A stretch of 49,822 bases of DNA, taken from contig QHBK01000012.1 in NCBI GenBank assembly GCA_003244105.1, positions 26,593 to 76,414 of the forward strand, given 5' to 3'. Positions 7,448 through 15,852 of the stretch are shown piece by piece. The DNA is from Candidatus Eremiobacter antarcticus. Its GTDB lineage: Bacteria > Vulcanimicrobiota > Vulcanimicrobiia > Eremiobacterales > Eremiobacteraceae. The notes below the pieces were generated by a model, which was not told the origin of the DNA, searched no databases, and was given only the letters and a program-made list of their open reading frames with translations. Position numbers and translations under genes: made by a program. Within the stretch, counting starts at the first letter, position 1; each line of letters begins with the position of its first letter.

Positions 7448-8761
7448 TCAGTGCGGGGCCGATTGAGAAGCCGCTGCTCCCGCCCCGGCGTTGTCTTGGC
7501 TCGGCGCATTCTTGATGCGCACGGAAAGCAACCTTCTGCCGGCCGTTTTCTCGACCACAAGCTCTACACCACCATCAATGATAACACGTTCGCCCGGCGC
7601 CGGCACACGGCCGAAGAGACCAAACGTGTAGCCTCCGATGCTCTCGAAGTCTTCCGTCGGCAGATGTAGTCCCAATTGCTCATTGACGTCATCGATGTCC
7701 ATGCGGGCATCGACCACGTACTGCCCCGGCTCGACCGCCTTGATGTCGGGAGGACGGTCGTGCTCTTCAGCGTCGTACTCGTCCATGATCTCGCCGACGA
7801 TCTCTTCCAAGAGATCTTCCATCGTGACCAACCCGGCGGTGCCGCCGTACTCGTCCACCACGATAGCGACCGAGACTTTCTCCGACTGCATCTCGCGCAG
7901 CAGCTCGTCCACCTTCTTGTTTTCAGGAATCGCCTTGATGGGGCGCATGAGTGCGCGCAACGGCGTGTCGAGCTGGCCGCGCGTCACCTGCAGCAGCAGT
8001 TCGCGGTCATGGACCACGCCGACGACATGATCGATGTTCTCTTCGAAGACAGGCAACTTGGAATAACCCTCGCGGATGACGAGCTCCACGCCTTCTTTGA
8101 CCGGGTCGTTGACATCAGCGCAGACCATGTCCGTCCGTGGCGTCATGACTTCCCGCACCACGGTGTCGCCGAACTCGAAGATGGAATGGATCATTTCCTT
8201 TTCCTCTTCCTCGAGCGCGCCTTGTTTCTCGCCGACGTTGACCATCGTGCGTATGTCGTCTTCAGTCACATATGGACCGGCGGAACTTGGGTCGCCGCCG
8301 AACAGCTTGATCGCCCATCCGGTCGCCGCCACGATGCTCCAGGTCACCGGCCGCAGCATGACATACACCGCCTGCAAAAACGGCGCCAGCCGCGGTGCCC
8401 ATTTGCCCGCGTCTTGCACCGCGACCATCTTCGGTATGATCTCACCGAACAACAACAGCGCGATCGTCATCACGATGGTGGCGCTGAGGACGGGCCGCCA
8501 GACGCCGTACGCGATCGCTGCCCATGTGGCAACGGAATCGGCCGTCAGCAGCACGATGGTGTTGCCGACCAAGATCGTCGTCAGGTAATGATTGCGGCCA
8601 TCGATCAGTTTGACGAGCGTGCTCGTCGTCTTGTCGTTCGCTCGCTGCAGGATGCGCAGCCTGGTCAGCGCCAGCAGAGCAGCTTCGGAGGCGGCGAACA
8701 GTCCGGCGAGGATGACGAGGCACACGATGCCGGCGATCGCGAGCACTTTGTAATCTGACAT
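7448..8761 (-). CDS. DUF21/CBS/CorC_HlyC membrane protein (CNNM-type, hemolysin C family)
   Basis: 437 residues. The N-terminus is a DUF21 membrane domain with about four helices (YKVLAIAGIVCLVILAGLF, then GNTIVLLTADSVATWAAIAY and others). A CBS pair follows, marked by VREVMTPRTDMVCAD and IVVDEYGGTAGLVTMEDLLE. The C-terminal CorC_HlyC domain contains DFESIGGYTFGLFGRVP. Family members are implicated in magnesium or cobalt efflux, and the hemolysin name is historical. The start is ATG 8761; a longer in-frame N-terminus is not family-like. About 170 nt separate it from dgkA upstream, in which I see no gene. Confidence 0.92.
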   Translation of the reverse strand: MSDYKVLAIAGIVCLVILAGLFAASEAALLALTRLRILQRANDKTTSTLVKLIDGRNHYLTTILVGNTIVLLTADSVATWAAIAYGVWRPVLSATIVMTIALLLFGEIIPKMVAVQDAGKWAPRLAPFLQAVYVMLRPVTWSIVAATGWAIKLFGGDPSSAGPYVTEDDIRTMVNVGEKQGALEEEEKEMIHSIFEFGDTVVREVMTPRTDMVCADVNDPVKEGVELVIREGYSKLPVFEENIDHVVGVVHDRELLLQVTRGQLDTPLRALMRPIKAIPENKKVDELLREMQSEKVSVAIVVDEYGGTAGLVTMEDLLEEIVGEIMDEYDAEEHDRPPDIKAVEPGQYVVDARMDIDDVNEQLGLHLPTEDFESIGGYTFGLFGRVPAPGERVIIDGGVELVVEKTAGRRLLSVRIKNAPSQDNAGAGAAASQSAPH

Positions 8762-8932
8762 TATGGAAAGGGGGTCGCGGTCGCAGGCGGTCGTCGCCTG
8801 CCTGACTCGCCGGCCCCACGGCTGCACGATGCTTTCATGAATGCGTTTTCACGCTGTCGTCTAGTTCGCGCAGCACCCCGGCTATTCCACCTGCCGCGAC
8901 CGCGCGGTCAGGTCGACTATTCGCTCGCTGTC

Positions 8933-9304
8933 TCACCTGGCGGCCAGCCACTCCCTCAACGCCTGAGCGTACAGGATCGCGCCCGTGACCGCGGCGGTGA
9001 TGCTGACGAGCAATACGGCGCCCGCGCCGGCATGTTTCGCCGACCGCGCCAGCGGGTGGGAGTCGGGCATGATGAGGTCCACGACGTGCTCCAGGCACGT
9101 GTTGACGAGTTCGGCAGCGAGCACAAACCCGATGATGAGGCTCAGGATGATCCATTGGAAGACGCCGAAGTGCAGCAAAGCCGCAAGCACGACGGCTCCC
9201 GCACCCATGGCCAGCTGAATGCGGAAGTTCGGCTGGCCCTTGATCGCACTTGCGACGCCGTCCGCCGCGTCCGAAAAGGCGTCGGCAAGAGTCCGCTCAG
9301 GCAC
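8933..9304 (-). CDS. dgkA: Undecaprenol/diacylglycerol kinase (DgkA family)
   Basis: 123 residues, three membrane helices. The catalytic helix motif AAELVNTCLEHVVDL keeps the Glu, Asn, Glu and Asp of the family pattern E-x-x-N-x-x-x-E-x-x-x-D. The following conserved AKD is AKH here (SARSAKHAGAGAVLL would be the region), a notable change. In Gram-positive-type bacteria this enzyme phosphorylates undecaprenol for cell-wall carrier recycling. GTG start; the first 8 bases overlap the end of ybeY, consistent with translational coupling. Confidence 0.9.
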   Translation of the reverse strand: MPERTLADAFSDAADGVASAIKGQPNFRIQLAMGAGAVVLAALLHFGVFQWIILSLIIGFVLAAELVNTCLEHVVDLIMPDSHPLARSAKHAGAGAVLLVSITAAVTGAILYAQALREWLAAR

Positions 9305-9749
9305 GCTGTGCGAGCTTGCGCATCACGCGCTTTGCGATGCCGTGCATGCGCGCAGCCTCGCGCGGACGATCGTGGCTGTAACCGCACAGGTGCAAGACCC
9401 CGTGGACCAAAAGGCGATCGATCTCGCGCGCAAGAGTCGCGCCGTATGCTTGCGCCTGCCGGCGAGCAGTGTCGTACGAGATCGCGATATCTCCGAACGG
9501 TTCTCCGGCGCACGCGTGGCCATCCAGGGGGAACGACAGCACGTCCGTCGGCGCGTCCTTGTTCAGATAGCGCCGGTTCAGCAGGCGCATCTCATCATCG
9601 TCGATGATCGCCACGCCGATCTCGCCGGCCACTCGCATCGGCGCATACTCGAGCGTGAGCTCGACGGTTCGACGCAACGCAGCCGGCCGCAGGCCGTAGC
9701 GCCTGGGCGCGCGCACTACGACCAGGGGAGCGAATGCAGTGCGGTTCAC
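9297..9749 (-). CDS. ybeY: Endoribonuclease YbeY (rRNA maturation factor)
   Basis: 150 residues. The zinc motif is VHGVLHLCGYSHD, keeping the three His of H-x3-H-x5-H, with Ser where most members have Asp (GYDH). Upstream blocks are IIDDDEMRLLNRRYLNKD and TDVLSFPLD. YbeY acts in 16S rRNA 3'-end processing and ribosome quality control. The start is GTG 9749, overlapping the stop of the upstream gene (GTGA); an in-frame extension to 9791 lies inside that gene. The usual neighbour phoH is missing; the upstream gene is a low-complexity membrane protein instead. Confidence 0.92.
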   Translation of the reverse strand: MNRTAFAPLVVVRAPRRYGLRPAALRRTVELTLEYAPMRVAGEIGVAIIDDDEMRLLNRRYLNKDAPTDVLSFPLDGHACAGEPFGDIAISYDTARRQAQAYGATLAREIDRLLVHGVLHLCGYSHDRPREAARMHGIAKRVMRKLAQRA

Positions 9750-10582
9750 CAACCGGCCGGCGTGTGACCCGCGGCGCGCAGGGCGGCGCAAGGACCGACG
9801 ATCGCGCTCTCCACAAAGGCGTTGGCCGCGGCGCGCGGAGACGTCGGCAAGTCGAAGCGTGGGGCGCCGGCTGCAAGCCGCCCGCTGGGCGCGAGCTGAG
9901 TCGCAATGCCCGCGCCGGGCAACTGGTCGAACGCGGTGGTGCCCGACTCGAGCGTCATCAGCGTTAAACCGGGAACCTGCGACTCGCTGAAGACGGCCAT
10001 GAGATCGTCAGGCGATGCCAACGCATCGGCCATAGGGGCCGGCTGAGAAGCGGTCGCGGCCGGTCTGGCTGGGGCTTGCGGTCGAGTAGCAGTCCGCGGT
10101 CGAGAGGTCACCTGCACCGCCGGTCTCGCGACCGCAGGCTGCTGATATCGAGCGCCGGCTGCTGTCAGCGCCTGTTGAAGCCGTGCCAAGTCCTCAGCGC
10201 TGAGCGAACCGATCGTCGCCCCGCCTGCCGCTATCGGGGGTACGCTCGAAAATGTGCGCCCGGCCGTGCCGCTCGTCTGCCGCACTTCGGTCCTCGCCTG
10301 CTGCGTGGAGCTCTGCGTCGAAAGCGGCGCGGACGATTGGCCCGACAGAGCAGGCGACGCCCGCGACGAAAGCGTCGACGACGTCGGCAGCGCCGCGGGC
10401 GGCTGCGCCGGCGACGGTGCGGAATCGTCGCTCTCTTGCGCGAGCCTTCGCATGCGACGGCGTTGACGGCCTACGCCGAACAGCGGCGAGATCAGATTGA
10501 AGATGATGATCGCCGCCACGATCAGCGCGACTGGGTCGATGGCTTCGCGCACTTGTTGGACGAGCAGAAGGATCCCGATCAT
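9746..10582 (-). CDS. Unrecognised N-terminal-anchored, Ala/Pro/Ser/Thr-rich protein
   Basis: 278 residues that I do not recognise. Residues about 12-38 form one hydrophobic helix (PVALIVAAIIIFNLISPLFG) followed by an Arg-rich stretch (GRQRRRMRRL), which suggests a cytoplasmic C-terminal body. Most of the rest is low-complexity Ala/Ser/Pro/Gln, with a more ordered segment around LSAEDLARLQQALTAAG and another at DDLMAVFSESQVPGL. It lies 35 nt after floA and overlaps ybeY by 4 nt, so it is very likely translated in this operon. It could be a membrane-microdomain or scaffold partner of FloA; this rests on position only. Confidence 0.7.
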   Translation of the reverse strand: MIGILLLVQQVREAIDPVALIVAAIIIFNLISPLFGVGRQRRRMRRLAQESDDSAPSPAQPPAALPTSSTLSSRASPALSGQSSAPLSTQSSTQQARTEVRQTSGTAGRTFSSVPPIAAGGATIGSLSAEDLARLQQALTAAGARYQQPAVARPAVQVTSRPRTATRPQAPARPAATASQPAPMADALASPDDLMAVFSESQVPGLTLMTLESGTTAFDQLPGAGIATQLAPSGRLAAGAPRFDLPTSPRAAANAFVESAIVGPCAALRAAGHTPAGW

Positions 10583-10617
10583 CGTTTCGTATCTTCAGGC
10601 AAGCGCAAGGGTTTGGA

Positions 10618-11625
10618 TCAACTTTGAGACGGTGGGCTCGACGGTGTGGGCGGCGCTTGACCTCCTCCCGCCTGCTGGGAGATGGAACTGCGCATGCCCG
10701 TGTCGGAGAGCACGTTCTGCATGCGGTAGTAGTCCATGACGCCGAGGTGTCCGACGCGGAACGCTTCGGCCATAGCGGCGGGGACCAGCGCCTCCGCCTC
10801 GACGACCTTTGCGCGCATCGCTTGCGTCTGCGCCTTCATCTCCTGCTCTTGGGCAAGTGCCGCATATTGCCGCTCCGCTGCCTTGGCCTGAGCGACTCGC
10901 CGGTCGGCTTCCGCTTGCGCGGTCTGCAAGTCGGCGCCGACGTTGCGCCCCACGTCGACGTCGGCGATGTCGATGGAGACGATCTCAAACGCGGTGCCCG
11001 CATCTAAGCCCTTGGCGAGCACCGTCTTGCTGATGTGATCCGGGTTTTCCAAGACTTCTTTGTACGTGTCGCTGCTGCCGATGGCCGCGACCACGCCTTC
11101 GCCCACGCGCGCGATCACCGTTGCTTCCCCTGCGCCGCCGACGTAGCGGTCGATGGCCGCGCGAACGGTGACGCGCGCTTTCACGTTCAGCTGGATGCCG
11201 TCTTTGGCCACGCCCTGGAAGATCGGCGTTTCGATCACTTTGGGATTGACCGACATCTGCACGGCTTCTTGGGGGTTGCGTCCTGCCAAATCGACCGCAC
11301 AGGCGCGTTCCCAGGGCAGCGGGATCTGAGCGCGCTGCGCTGCGATGAGCGCAAGCGTGACGTTGTCGACGTGGCCGCCCGAGAGGTACTGTGACTGCAG
11401 CTGCGTGTCGGTCACGTTGAGCCCGGCTTTGCGGGCCATGACCAGCGCATCCACGATGACCGAGGGAGGCACGCCCATGAGCCGCATGCGGACCAGGCTG
11501 AATATCCCCAGGTGAACGCCCGCGGCTTGCGCTCTCACCCACAGGCCGAACGGAAAATAATAGAGGAAGACAAAGAACAAGATGATCGCGACAACGGCGA
11601 TCGCAACGACGCCCAGGCTAAACAA
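10618..11625 (-). CDS. floA: Flotillin-like protein FloA
   Basis: 335 residues. An N-terminal hairpin helix ([19 protein letters not shown]) is followed by [16 protein letters not shown] and the family block [18 protein letters not shown]. The SPFH-like core includes [18 protein letters not shown] and a coiled region ([18 protein letters not shown]). FloA organises functional membrane microdomains with NfeD-type proteins. The start is TTG 11625, supported by AAGGAG at 8-nt spacing. It directly follows nfeD by about 12 nt, the known pairing. The C-terminal tail is Gly/Pro/Ser-rich. Confidence 0.95.
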   Translation of the reverse strand: MFSLGVVAIAVVAIILFFVFLYYFPFGLWVRAQAAGVHLGIFSLVRMRLMGVPPSVIVDALVMARKAGLNVTDTQLQSQYLSGGHVDNVTLALIAAQRAQIPLPWERACAVDLAGRNPQEAVQMSVNPKVIETPIFQGVAKDGIQLNVKARVTVRAAIDRYVGGAGEATVIARVGEGVVAAIGSSDTYKEVLENPDHISKTVLAKGLDAGTAFEIVSIDIADVDVGRNVGADLQTAQAEADRRVAQAKAAERQYAALAQEQEMKAQTQAMRAKVVEAEALVPAAMAEAFRVGHLGVMDYYRMQNVLSDTGMRSSISQQAGGGQAPPTPSSPPSQS

Positions 11626-11637
11626 TATGCGGCTCCT

Positions 11638-12981
11638 TCATTCGCGCGTGACGATGATCTTGGACCCCTCGACGCGCTTGACGCGGACGCGCGTTTGGGC
11701 CGGGATGAATTCTCCATCGGTTTGGACTTGCAGGCGGCTGCCGTTGATGGTGGCGACTCCCGCCGGGCGCAAAAACGAATCCGCCACACCGGCGGAGTTC
11801 TCCAAACCGCTGAGCGTGGGGGCGGCCGTGTAGCCTTCAATGGACGACTGCGCGCCTGCAAAGGCGAGACGGCGCATGAAAGCGCTCTCGGGCAGCCAGC
11901 GCAGAGCAAGGAAGAACAACGCCACGGCGGCGACCAGGGAGAGGCTCGTCGCGGCCAGCCCGACCGTGAATGAGGCGCCGAACGCCAGCACGATGCTGGA
12001 CAAGATGAGCAACGTCCCTACGATTCCGGAGATGCCGTGGCCGGGCAACACATGCAGTTCGAAGAGCAACGCCAGCACGCCAAGCGCGAACAGCGCGAGC
12101 ACGACGGAGTTGGAGAAACCCGCCACGATGTGGGCGCCGAAGAACAGCCCCAGGGCCGCGATTCCGATGATGCCCGCGATCAGATGCAATGTTTGCATCT
12201 CGATTAGCAAGCCCAAGAAGCCGATCGTGAGCAAAAGCCCTGAGACGACGGGGTCTGCCACGAACTGCGCGATGCGTTCGCCCGCAGTCGGCCGATCGTC
12301 TTGCAGCCGAGCATACCGGATGCCGGCCTGCGCCAGCGCGTCGAGCTCGTTGCGCGCGATTCCGTCGATGAAATGATATTTCTTGGCGGCGTTGGGTGAC
12401 AGGGAAAGAATCTGGCCCTTGGCTTTCAGACCGGGAATCACGACGTTCGGATCGGTCATGGCAGCGGCGATGTCAGGATTGCGATGGTGCGACTCGGCAA
12501 GCGAGGCGAATTCGGAGTGCAGCGCCGAGATATATTTGGCGGTCGAGGGAATCGGCTCGGCGGCGCCGATGCTCGAACCCGGGGCCATGTAGATCTTGTC
12601 GCACGCAAGCGCGATCAACGCGCCCGCTGACCAGGCCCGTTCCTTGACGAAGGCGATGGTCAGGATGCCGGAAGTCCCGAGCGCATCTCGGATGACGTTG
12701 GCGTCGTCTACGACGCCGCCGTTGGTTGCCAGCACCACGATGATCGCATGAGCTCCGTTCGCCTTAGCTTGTTCGACCGTGCGTTGCACGCGATGCGCGG
12801 TGCCGGCATCGATCGTGTTGTCGATGTTGATGACTTGGACCAGCGCGGTTGGGCTTGTTCCCTCGGCCGCGCGCGCGGCGCTCACGGCGAGACCCGCGCC
12901 GCCGGCGATGATAAATGTCGCCGCCGCCAGTACCCCCACGATCGAAGCTCGGCGGCGCGCCCGCTCGAGCAAGGGCATCAT
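11638..12981 (-). CDS. NfeD-type membrane serine protease (ClpP-class fused to NfeD domain)
   Basis: 447 residues. A signal or anchor helix (about 15-38) is followed by the ClpP-fold protease domain: VVLATNGGVVDDANVIRDAL, then AWSAGALIALACDKIYM with the candidate catalytic Ser and MAPGSSIGAAEPI. Four to five membrane helices (about 235-365) follow, then a C-terminal OB-fold NfeD domain (GVATINGSRLQVQTDGEFI). This is the long NfeD1b class that pairs with flotillin-like FloA, as here. The start ATG overlaps the yqeY stop (ATGA). Confidence 0.92.
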   Translation of the reverse strand: MMPLLERARRRASIVGVLAAATFIIAGGAGLAVSAARAAEGTSPTALVQVINIDNTIDAGTAHRVQRTVEQAKANGAHAIIVVLATNGGVVDDANVIRDALGTSGILTIAFVKERAWSAGALIALACDKIYMAPGSSIGAAEPIPSTAKYISALHSEFASLAESHHRNPDIAAAMTDPNVVIPGLKAKGQILSLSPNAAKKYHFIDGIARNELDALAQAGIRYARLQDDRPTAGERIAQFVADPVVSGLLLTIGFLGLLIEMQTLHLIAGIIGIAALGLFFGAHIVAGFSNSVVLALFALGVLALLFELHVLPGHGISGIVGTLLILSSIVLAFGASFTVGLAATSLSLVAAVALFFLALRWLPESAFMRRLAFAGAQSSIEGYTAAPTLSGLENSAGVADSFLRPAGVATINGSRLQVQTDGEFIPAQTRVRVKRVEGSKIIVTRE

Positions 12982-13427
12982 GCCTGTTTGGCGGCGAGCG
13001 CTTCGCGCACCGCTTCCTGAATCGCTTTGCCGCTGGCGCGGTCTTTCAGCTGCGCCATGACCGCCTTCATCGCGGCCCCGAAAGCCAGGGGTTGGCCGAG
13101 CGGCGCGAGCATCTGGTGGACTTGCGCCCGCAGCTCCTCTGGTGTGAGTTCTGCCGGCAGATAGGTGGAGAGGATTTCCCGTTCGCGTAGTTCCTTTGCC
13201 GCCAGCTCGGGCCGGCCGCCTTTGGTGAACTCCTCGATGGCGTCGTCGCGCTGCTTCACTTGCTTGCGCAAAACGTCGGCTTGATCTTCCTCGGACAGCT
13301 GCTCGTTACGTTCGATGCGGCGATAGGTCATGGCCGAAATAGCCATACGGAGCGTTGATAAACGCTCCGCGTCGCGACTTCTCATGGCTGTCTTCAAATC
13401 GGCGTTCAGCCGGTCAAGAATGGTCAC
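12978..13427 (-). CDS. yqeY: YqeY/GatB-tail domain protein
   Basis: 149 residues. MTILDRLNADLKTAMRSRD is the standard N-terminus, with LSTLRMAISAMTYRRIE and the C-terminal domain EILSTYLPAELTPEEL. Family proteins share a helical domain with the tail of GatB and are thought to act on tRNA or an aminoacyl complex; no precise reaction is established. GTG start. In many bacteria the gene directly follows rpsU, which is the case here (about 30 nt). Confidence 0.92.
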   Translation of the reverse strand: MTILDRLNADLKTAMRSRDAERLSTLRMAISAMTYRRIERNEQLSEEDQADVLRKQVKQRDDAIEEFTKGGRPELAAKELREREILSTYLPAELTPEELRAQVHQMLAPLGQPLAFGAAMKAVMAQLKDRASGKAIQEAVREALAAKQA

Positions 13428-13457
13428 AATCCAGGCGCCCGTCTCCCTTCGGGAGCG

Positions 13458-13628
13458 CTAGGAACGCCGCTTGCGCGCGGCAGCAGACTTCTTCTTCCGC
13501 CGGACACTGGGTTTCTCATAGTGCTCGTGACGGCGCGCTTCGGCAAGAACGCCGGATTTTTGGCACATCTTCTTAAAGCGCTTGAGGGCGCTCTCGATCG
13601 ACTCGTTCGCGCCAACTCGCGTTTCCAT
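13458..13628 (-). CDS. rpsU: Ribosomal protein bS21
   Basis: 56 residues, basic. [18 protein letters not shown] is the family core and the tail is Lys/Arg-rich ([13 protein letters not shown]). The ATG at 13628 is preceded by GGGAGGTG about 9 nt upstream, a strong ribosome site; the open frame upstream is therefore not used. bS21 helps initiation on the 30S subunit. First gene after a 230-nt gap, so a promoter is likely in 13630-13860. Confidence 0.96.
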   Translation of the reverse strand: METRVGANESIESALKRFKKMCQKSGVLAEARRHEHYEKPSVRRKKKSAAARKRRS

Positions 13629-13860
13629 GTTGTAAGACACCTCCCCAGCCCGTGAATGATTGAACGTGCTCCGAATCGGACTCTGCGAGCGCGGCGGAGA
13701 CACCGTTTCGGAAGTCGCCGGCCCGCTTCAGATATCGCTGCAGGTTAGCGTTTTATGCTGCCCGCCCGAACCTTCGACGGACCTTGCATCTCTCTTGCCG
13801 GACTTGGGTGCCAAGGCAAGCTGGCCCGCCCGCGCGCAGCCCACCCTGATCTAAGCTTGG
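13629..13860. other. Intergenic region between HIT gene and rpsU
   Basis: About 230 nt separate the HIT-family gene from rpsU. I see the rpsU ribosome site at its left end but no convincing -35/-10 pair, hairpin terminator or small gene. By position it should hold the rpsU promoter. Confidence 0.4.
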
Positions 13861-14217
13861 CTAGCCTGGGGGCCAAGCGAAATGGCGGCCGGATAACAGG
13901 TGAATGTGGAGGTGGTGGACCGTCTGTCCCGCTGCGGCACCATTATTTATCACAACTCTGAAGCCGGCGTCCTCACCAAGTTTTTGGTGGGCGAGGGTCG
14001 CGGCGACTGACAGCAGCCTGCCAAGAAGCCGGTCATCACCGGCTGCCGCGGCGTCGGCCAGCGTGGCATAGTGACGTTTGGGCACGACGAGCACGTGCGT
14101 CGGCGCTATCGGCCTGATGTCAGGGAAAGCGACCACCTCCTCGTCTTGGTACAGCAGTTGGCTATCGAGCTTGCCCGCTGATACATCGCAAAAGATGCAC
14201 TGCTCCGCCACGTTCAC
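13861..14217 (-). CDS. HIT-family (HINT-type) nucleotide hydrolase
   Basis: 118 residues. CIFCDVSAGKLDS at the N-terminus and the histidine triad HHLHIHLLSGR at the C-terminus identify the HINT branch, which hydrolyses AMP-lysine, AMP-NH2 and related phosphoramidates. The N-terminal Cys pair (CIFC) is typical of zinc-binding members. The GTG start overlaps the stop of the preceding lipoprotein gene (GTGA). The end, WPPG, is the normal family C-terminus. Confidence 0.93.
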   Translation of the reverse strand: MNVAEQCIFCDVSAGKLDSQLLYQDEEVVAFPDIRPIAPTHVLVVPKRHYATLADAAAAGDDRLLGRLLSVAATLAHQKLGEDAGFRVVINNGAAAGQTVHHLHIHLLSGRHFAWPPG

Positions 14218-15827
14218 GGTCCTCCGGGGGTGACGGACATCGCTTCGAACGACTCTGAATTGTCCGGATTTGGCACATAGCCCGCGATCGTCTTCTTGAA
14301 GACGATTGGTGGCGCGGTGTGCGCGATCGGCACGAGCGGCGCCTCATCGTGCACGAGCTGCAACGCTTCCTTATAATACTGCGCTCTGCGAGCACGGTCG
14401 ATCGTGTTTTGGCCCAGCAGCATGAGCCTGTGGAAGCGCTCGTCTTTCCAAAAACATATGTTCTGCGCACCGGGCGGGATGGCGCTGTCCTTGTCGAGGA
14501 GCACGTAGAGGAAGTTGTCCGGATCACCGTTGTCCCCCGTCCATCCGTATAACGCGAGGTTGTGATCACCCCTTTGCGTCTTCTCGAGGTATGGTCCCCA
14601 CTCAAAGCCTTGCAACTTCGCATTGATTCCGACCTTGCGCAGGTCCGCCTGAATCGCCTCGGCGACACGCTGCGGTTCGGGTACGTAGGGCCTGGGCAAC
14701 GTCATGTACCACAGCGTCGTCGAGAACCCATGGGCGAAGCCGGCCTGCGTCAAAAGCCGCCGCGCGTCCGCGGGATCATAGGGATACGTCGTCTTGTTGG
14801 GATGCGGCCAGACGGCAAGAGGCAAGAAGTCGTCGGCCACAGAGGCGGCGGCGTCGTAGAAGTTGTGGATGAGCGCATTGGCGTCCACCGCTTCATTGAT
14901 GGCGCGCCGTACGAGCACGTTGTTGAACGGAGCCTTCTGTGTCTGCATCGACAAGTACAGCAGATTATTCGGAGGCTGGTTATAGAGCTTGAGGTTTCGG
15001 TCGCGCCGGATAGCCGTCAGGTCGTCAGGCCGCGGATACTCCCAGCCGTCGATCTCTCCTTTTTGCAAGGCGAGCATCGTGGTGGCCGCATCGGGGATGT
15101 CTCGCAACACGACCGTCGCGATCTTCGGCTTGCGTCCCCAGTAACCAGGATAGGCCTTCAGCGTGATATGGTCGTCTTTGACCCACTCCGTCACTTGATA
15201 CGGACCGGTTCCCACCGGCTGGCGGAAGTAATCCGCGCCTTTTTGCTTCATCGCCGTTGGAGATGACAAGGAGAAAGCCGGCATCGCGAGGTTGGCGAGG
15301 AACGGCGCGACGGGTTTGCTGAGGTCGAACTCCACTTCATCCGGCGCCACGACCTTGACGTCGCGGATAGTCCCCGGAAACCCGCCGAACTGGCTTTCGT
15401 AATAGGAATATTCCGAGTTGCCTTGCAGCGATTTATGATAGAAGTTGTCGCGCAGGCGCCAGCGGTCGAAATTGAACTTCACGGCTGCTGCGTCGAACGG
15501 GGTCCCATCTTGAAACGTGACGTTGCGCCGCAGCTTGAAGGTCCACACGGCACCCTTGCGGCTCGTCTTCCATGATGTGGCAAGCCCAGGCTCTATCTCG
15601 AAGCTCCCCAGGCGGTACCGTGTCAGACCGTCCATCGTGACGCGCGCGACGTTCAATGACATCCCATCCGTCACGACCGCCGGATCGAGCCTGACGGCAT
15701 CTTTGTTGCGCCCGAAGACGAGCGTCGCGCTCTGATCGCCGCTGCCGTTGCCGCCACCAGAACCGCTGCACGCGACCAGCGCCATCACAAGCGCGGCCAG
15801 AACAGAGGCGCGCACGGTTGCGGTCAA
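14214..15827 (-). CDS. ABC transporter substrate-binding lipoprotein (oligopeptide/nickel type, SBP_bac_5)
   Basis: 537 residues. A lipobox (LVMALVACSG) puts the lipidated Cys near residue 20, followed by a Ser/Gly linker. The domain starts with LVFGRNKDAVRLDPAVVTDG, then RYRLGSFEIEPGLATSW and TFKLRRNVTFQDGTPFDA, all typical of DppA/OppA-type binding proteins. No permease or ATPase genes are adjacent, so it is an orphan binding protein here. TTG start. The ligand is unknown (peptides are the family default). Confidence 0.9.
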   Translation of the reverse strand: MTATVRASVLAALVMALVACSGSGGGNGSGDQSATLVFGRNKDAVRLDPAVVTDGMSLNVARVTMDGLTRYRLGSFEIEPGLATSWKTSRKGAVWTFKLRRNVTFQDGTPFDAAAVKFNFDRWRLRDNFYHKSLQGNSEYSYYESQFGGFPGTIRDVKVVAPDEVEFDLSKPVAPFLANLAMPAFSLSSPTAMKQKGADYFRQPVGTGPYQVTEWVKDDHITLKAYPGYWGRKPKIATVVLRDIPDAATTMLALQKGEIDGWEYPRPDDLTAIRRDRNLKLYNQPPNNLLYLSMQTQKAPFNNVLVRRAINEAVDANALIHNFYDAAASVADDFLPLAVWPHPNKTTYPYDPADARRLLTQAGFAHGFSTTLWYMTLPRPYVPEPQRVAEAIQADLRKVGINAKLQGFEWGPYLEKTQRGDHNLALYGWTGDNGDPDNFLYVLLDKDSAIPPGAQNICFWKDERFHRLMLLGQNTIDRARRAQYYKEALQLVHDEAPLVPIAHTAPPIVFKKTIAGYVPNPDNSESFEAMSVTPGGP

Positions 15828-15852
15828 CCTGTAGCCAAGCGATGCTGCGATG

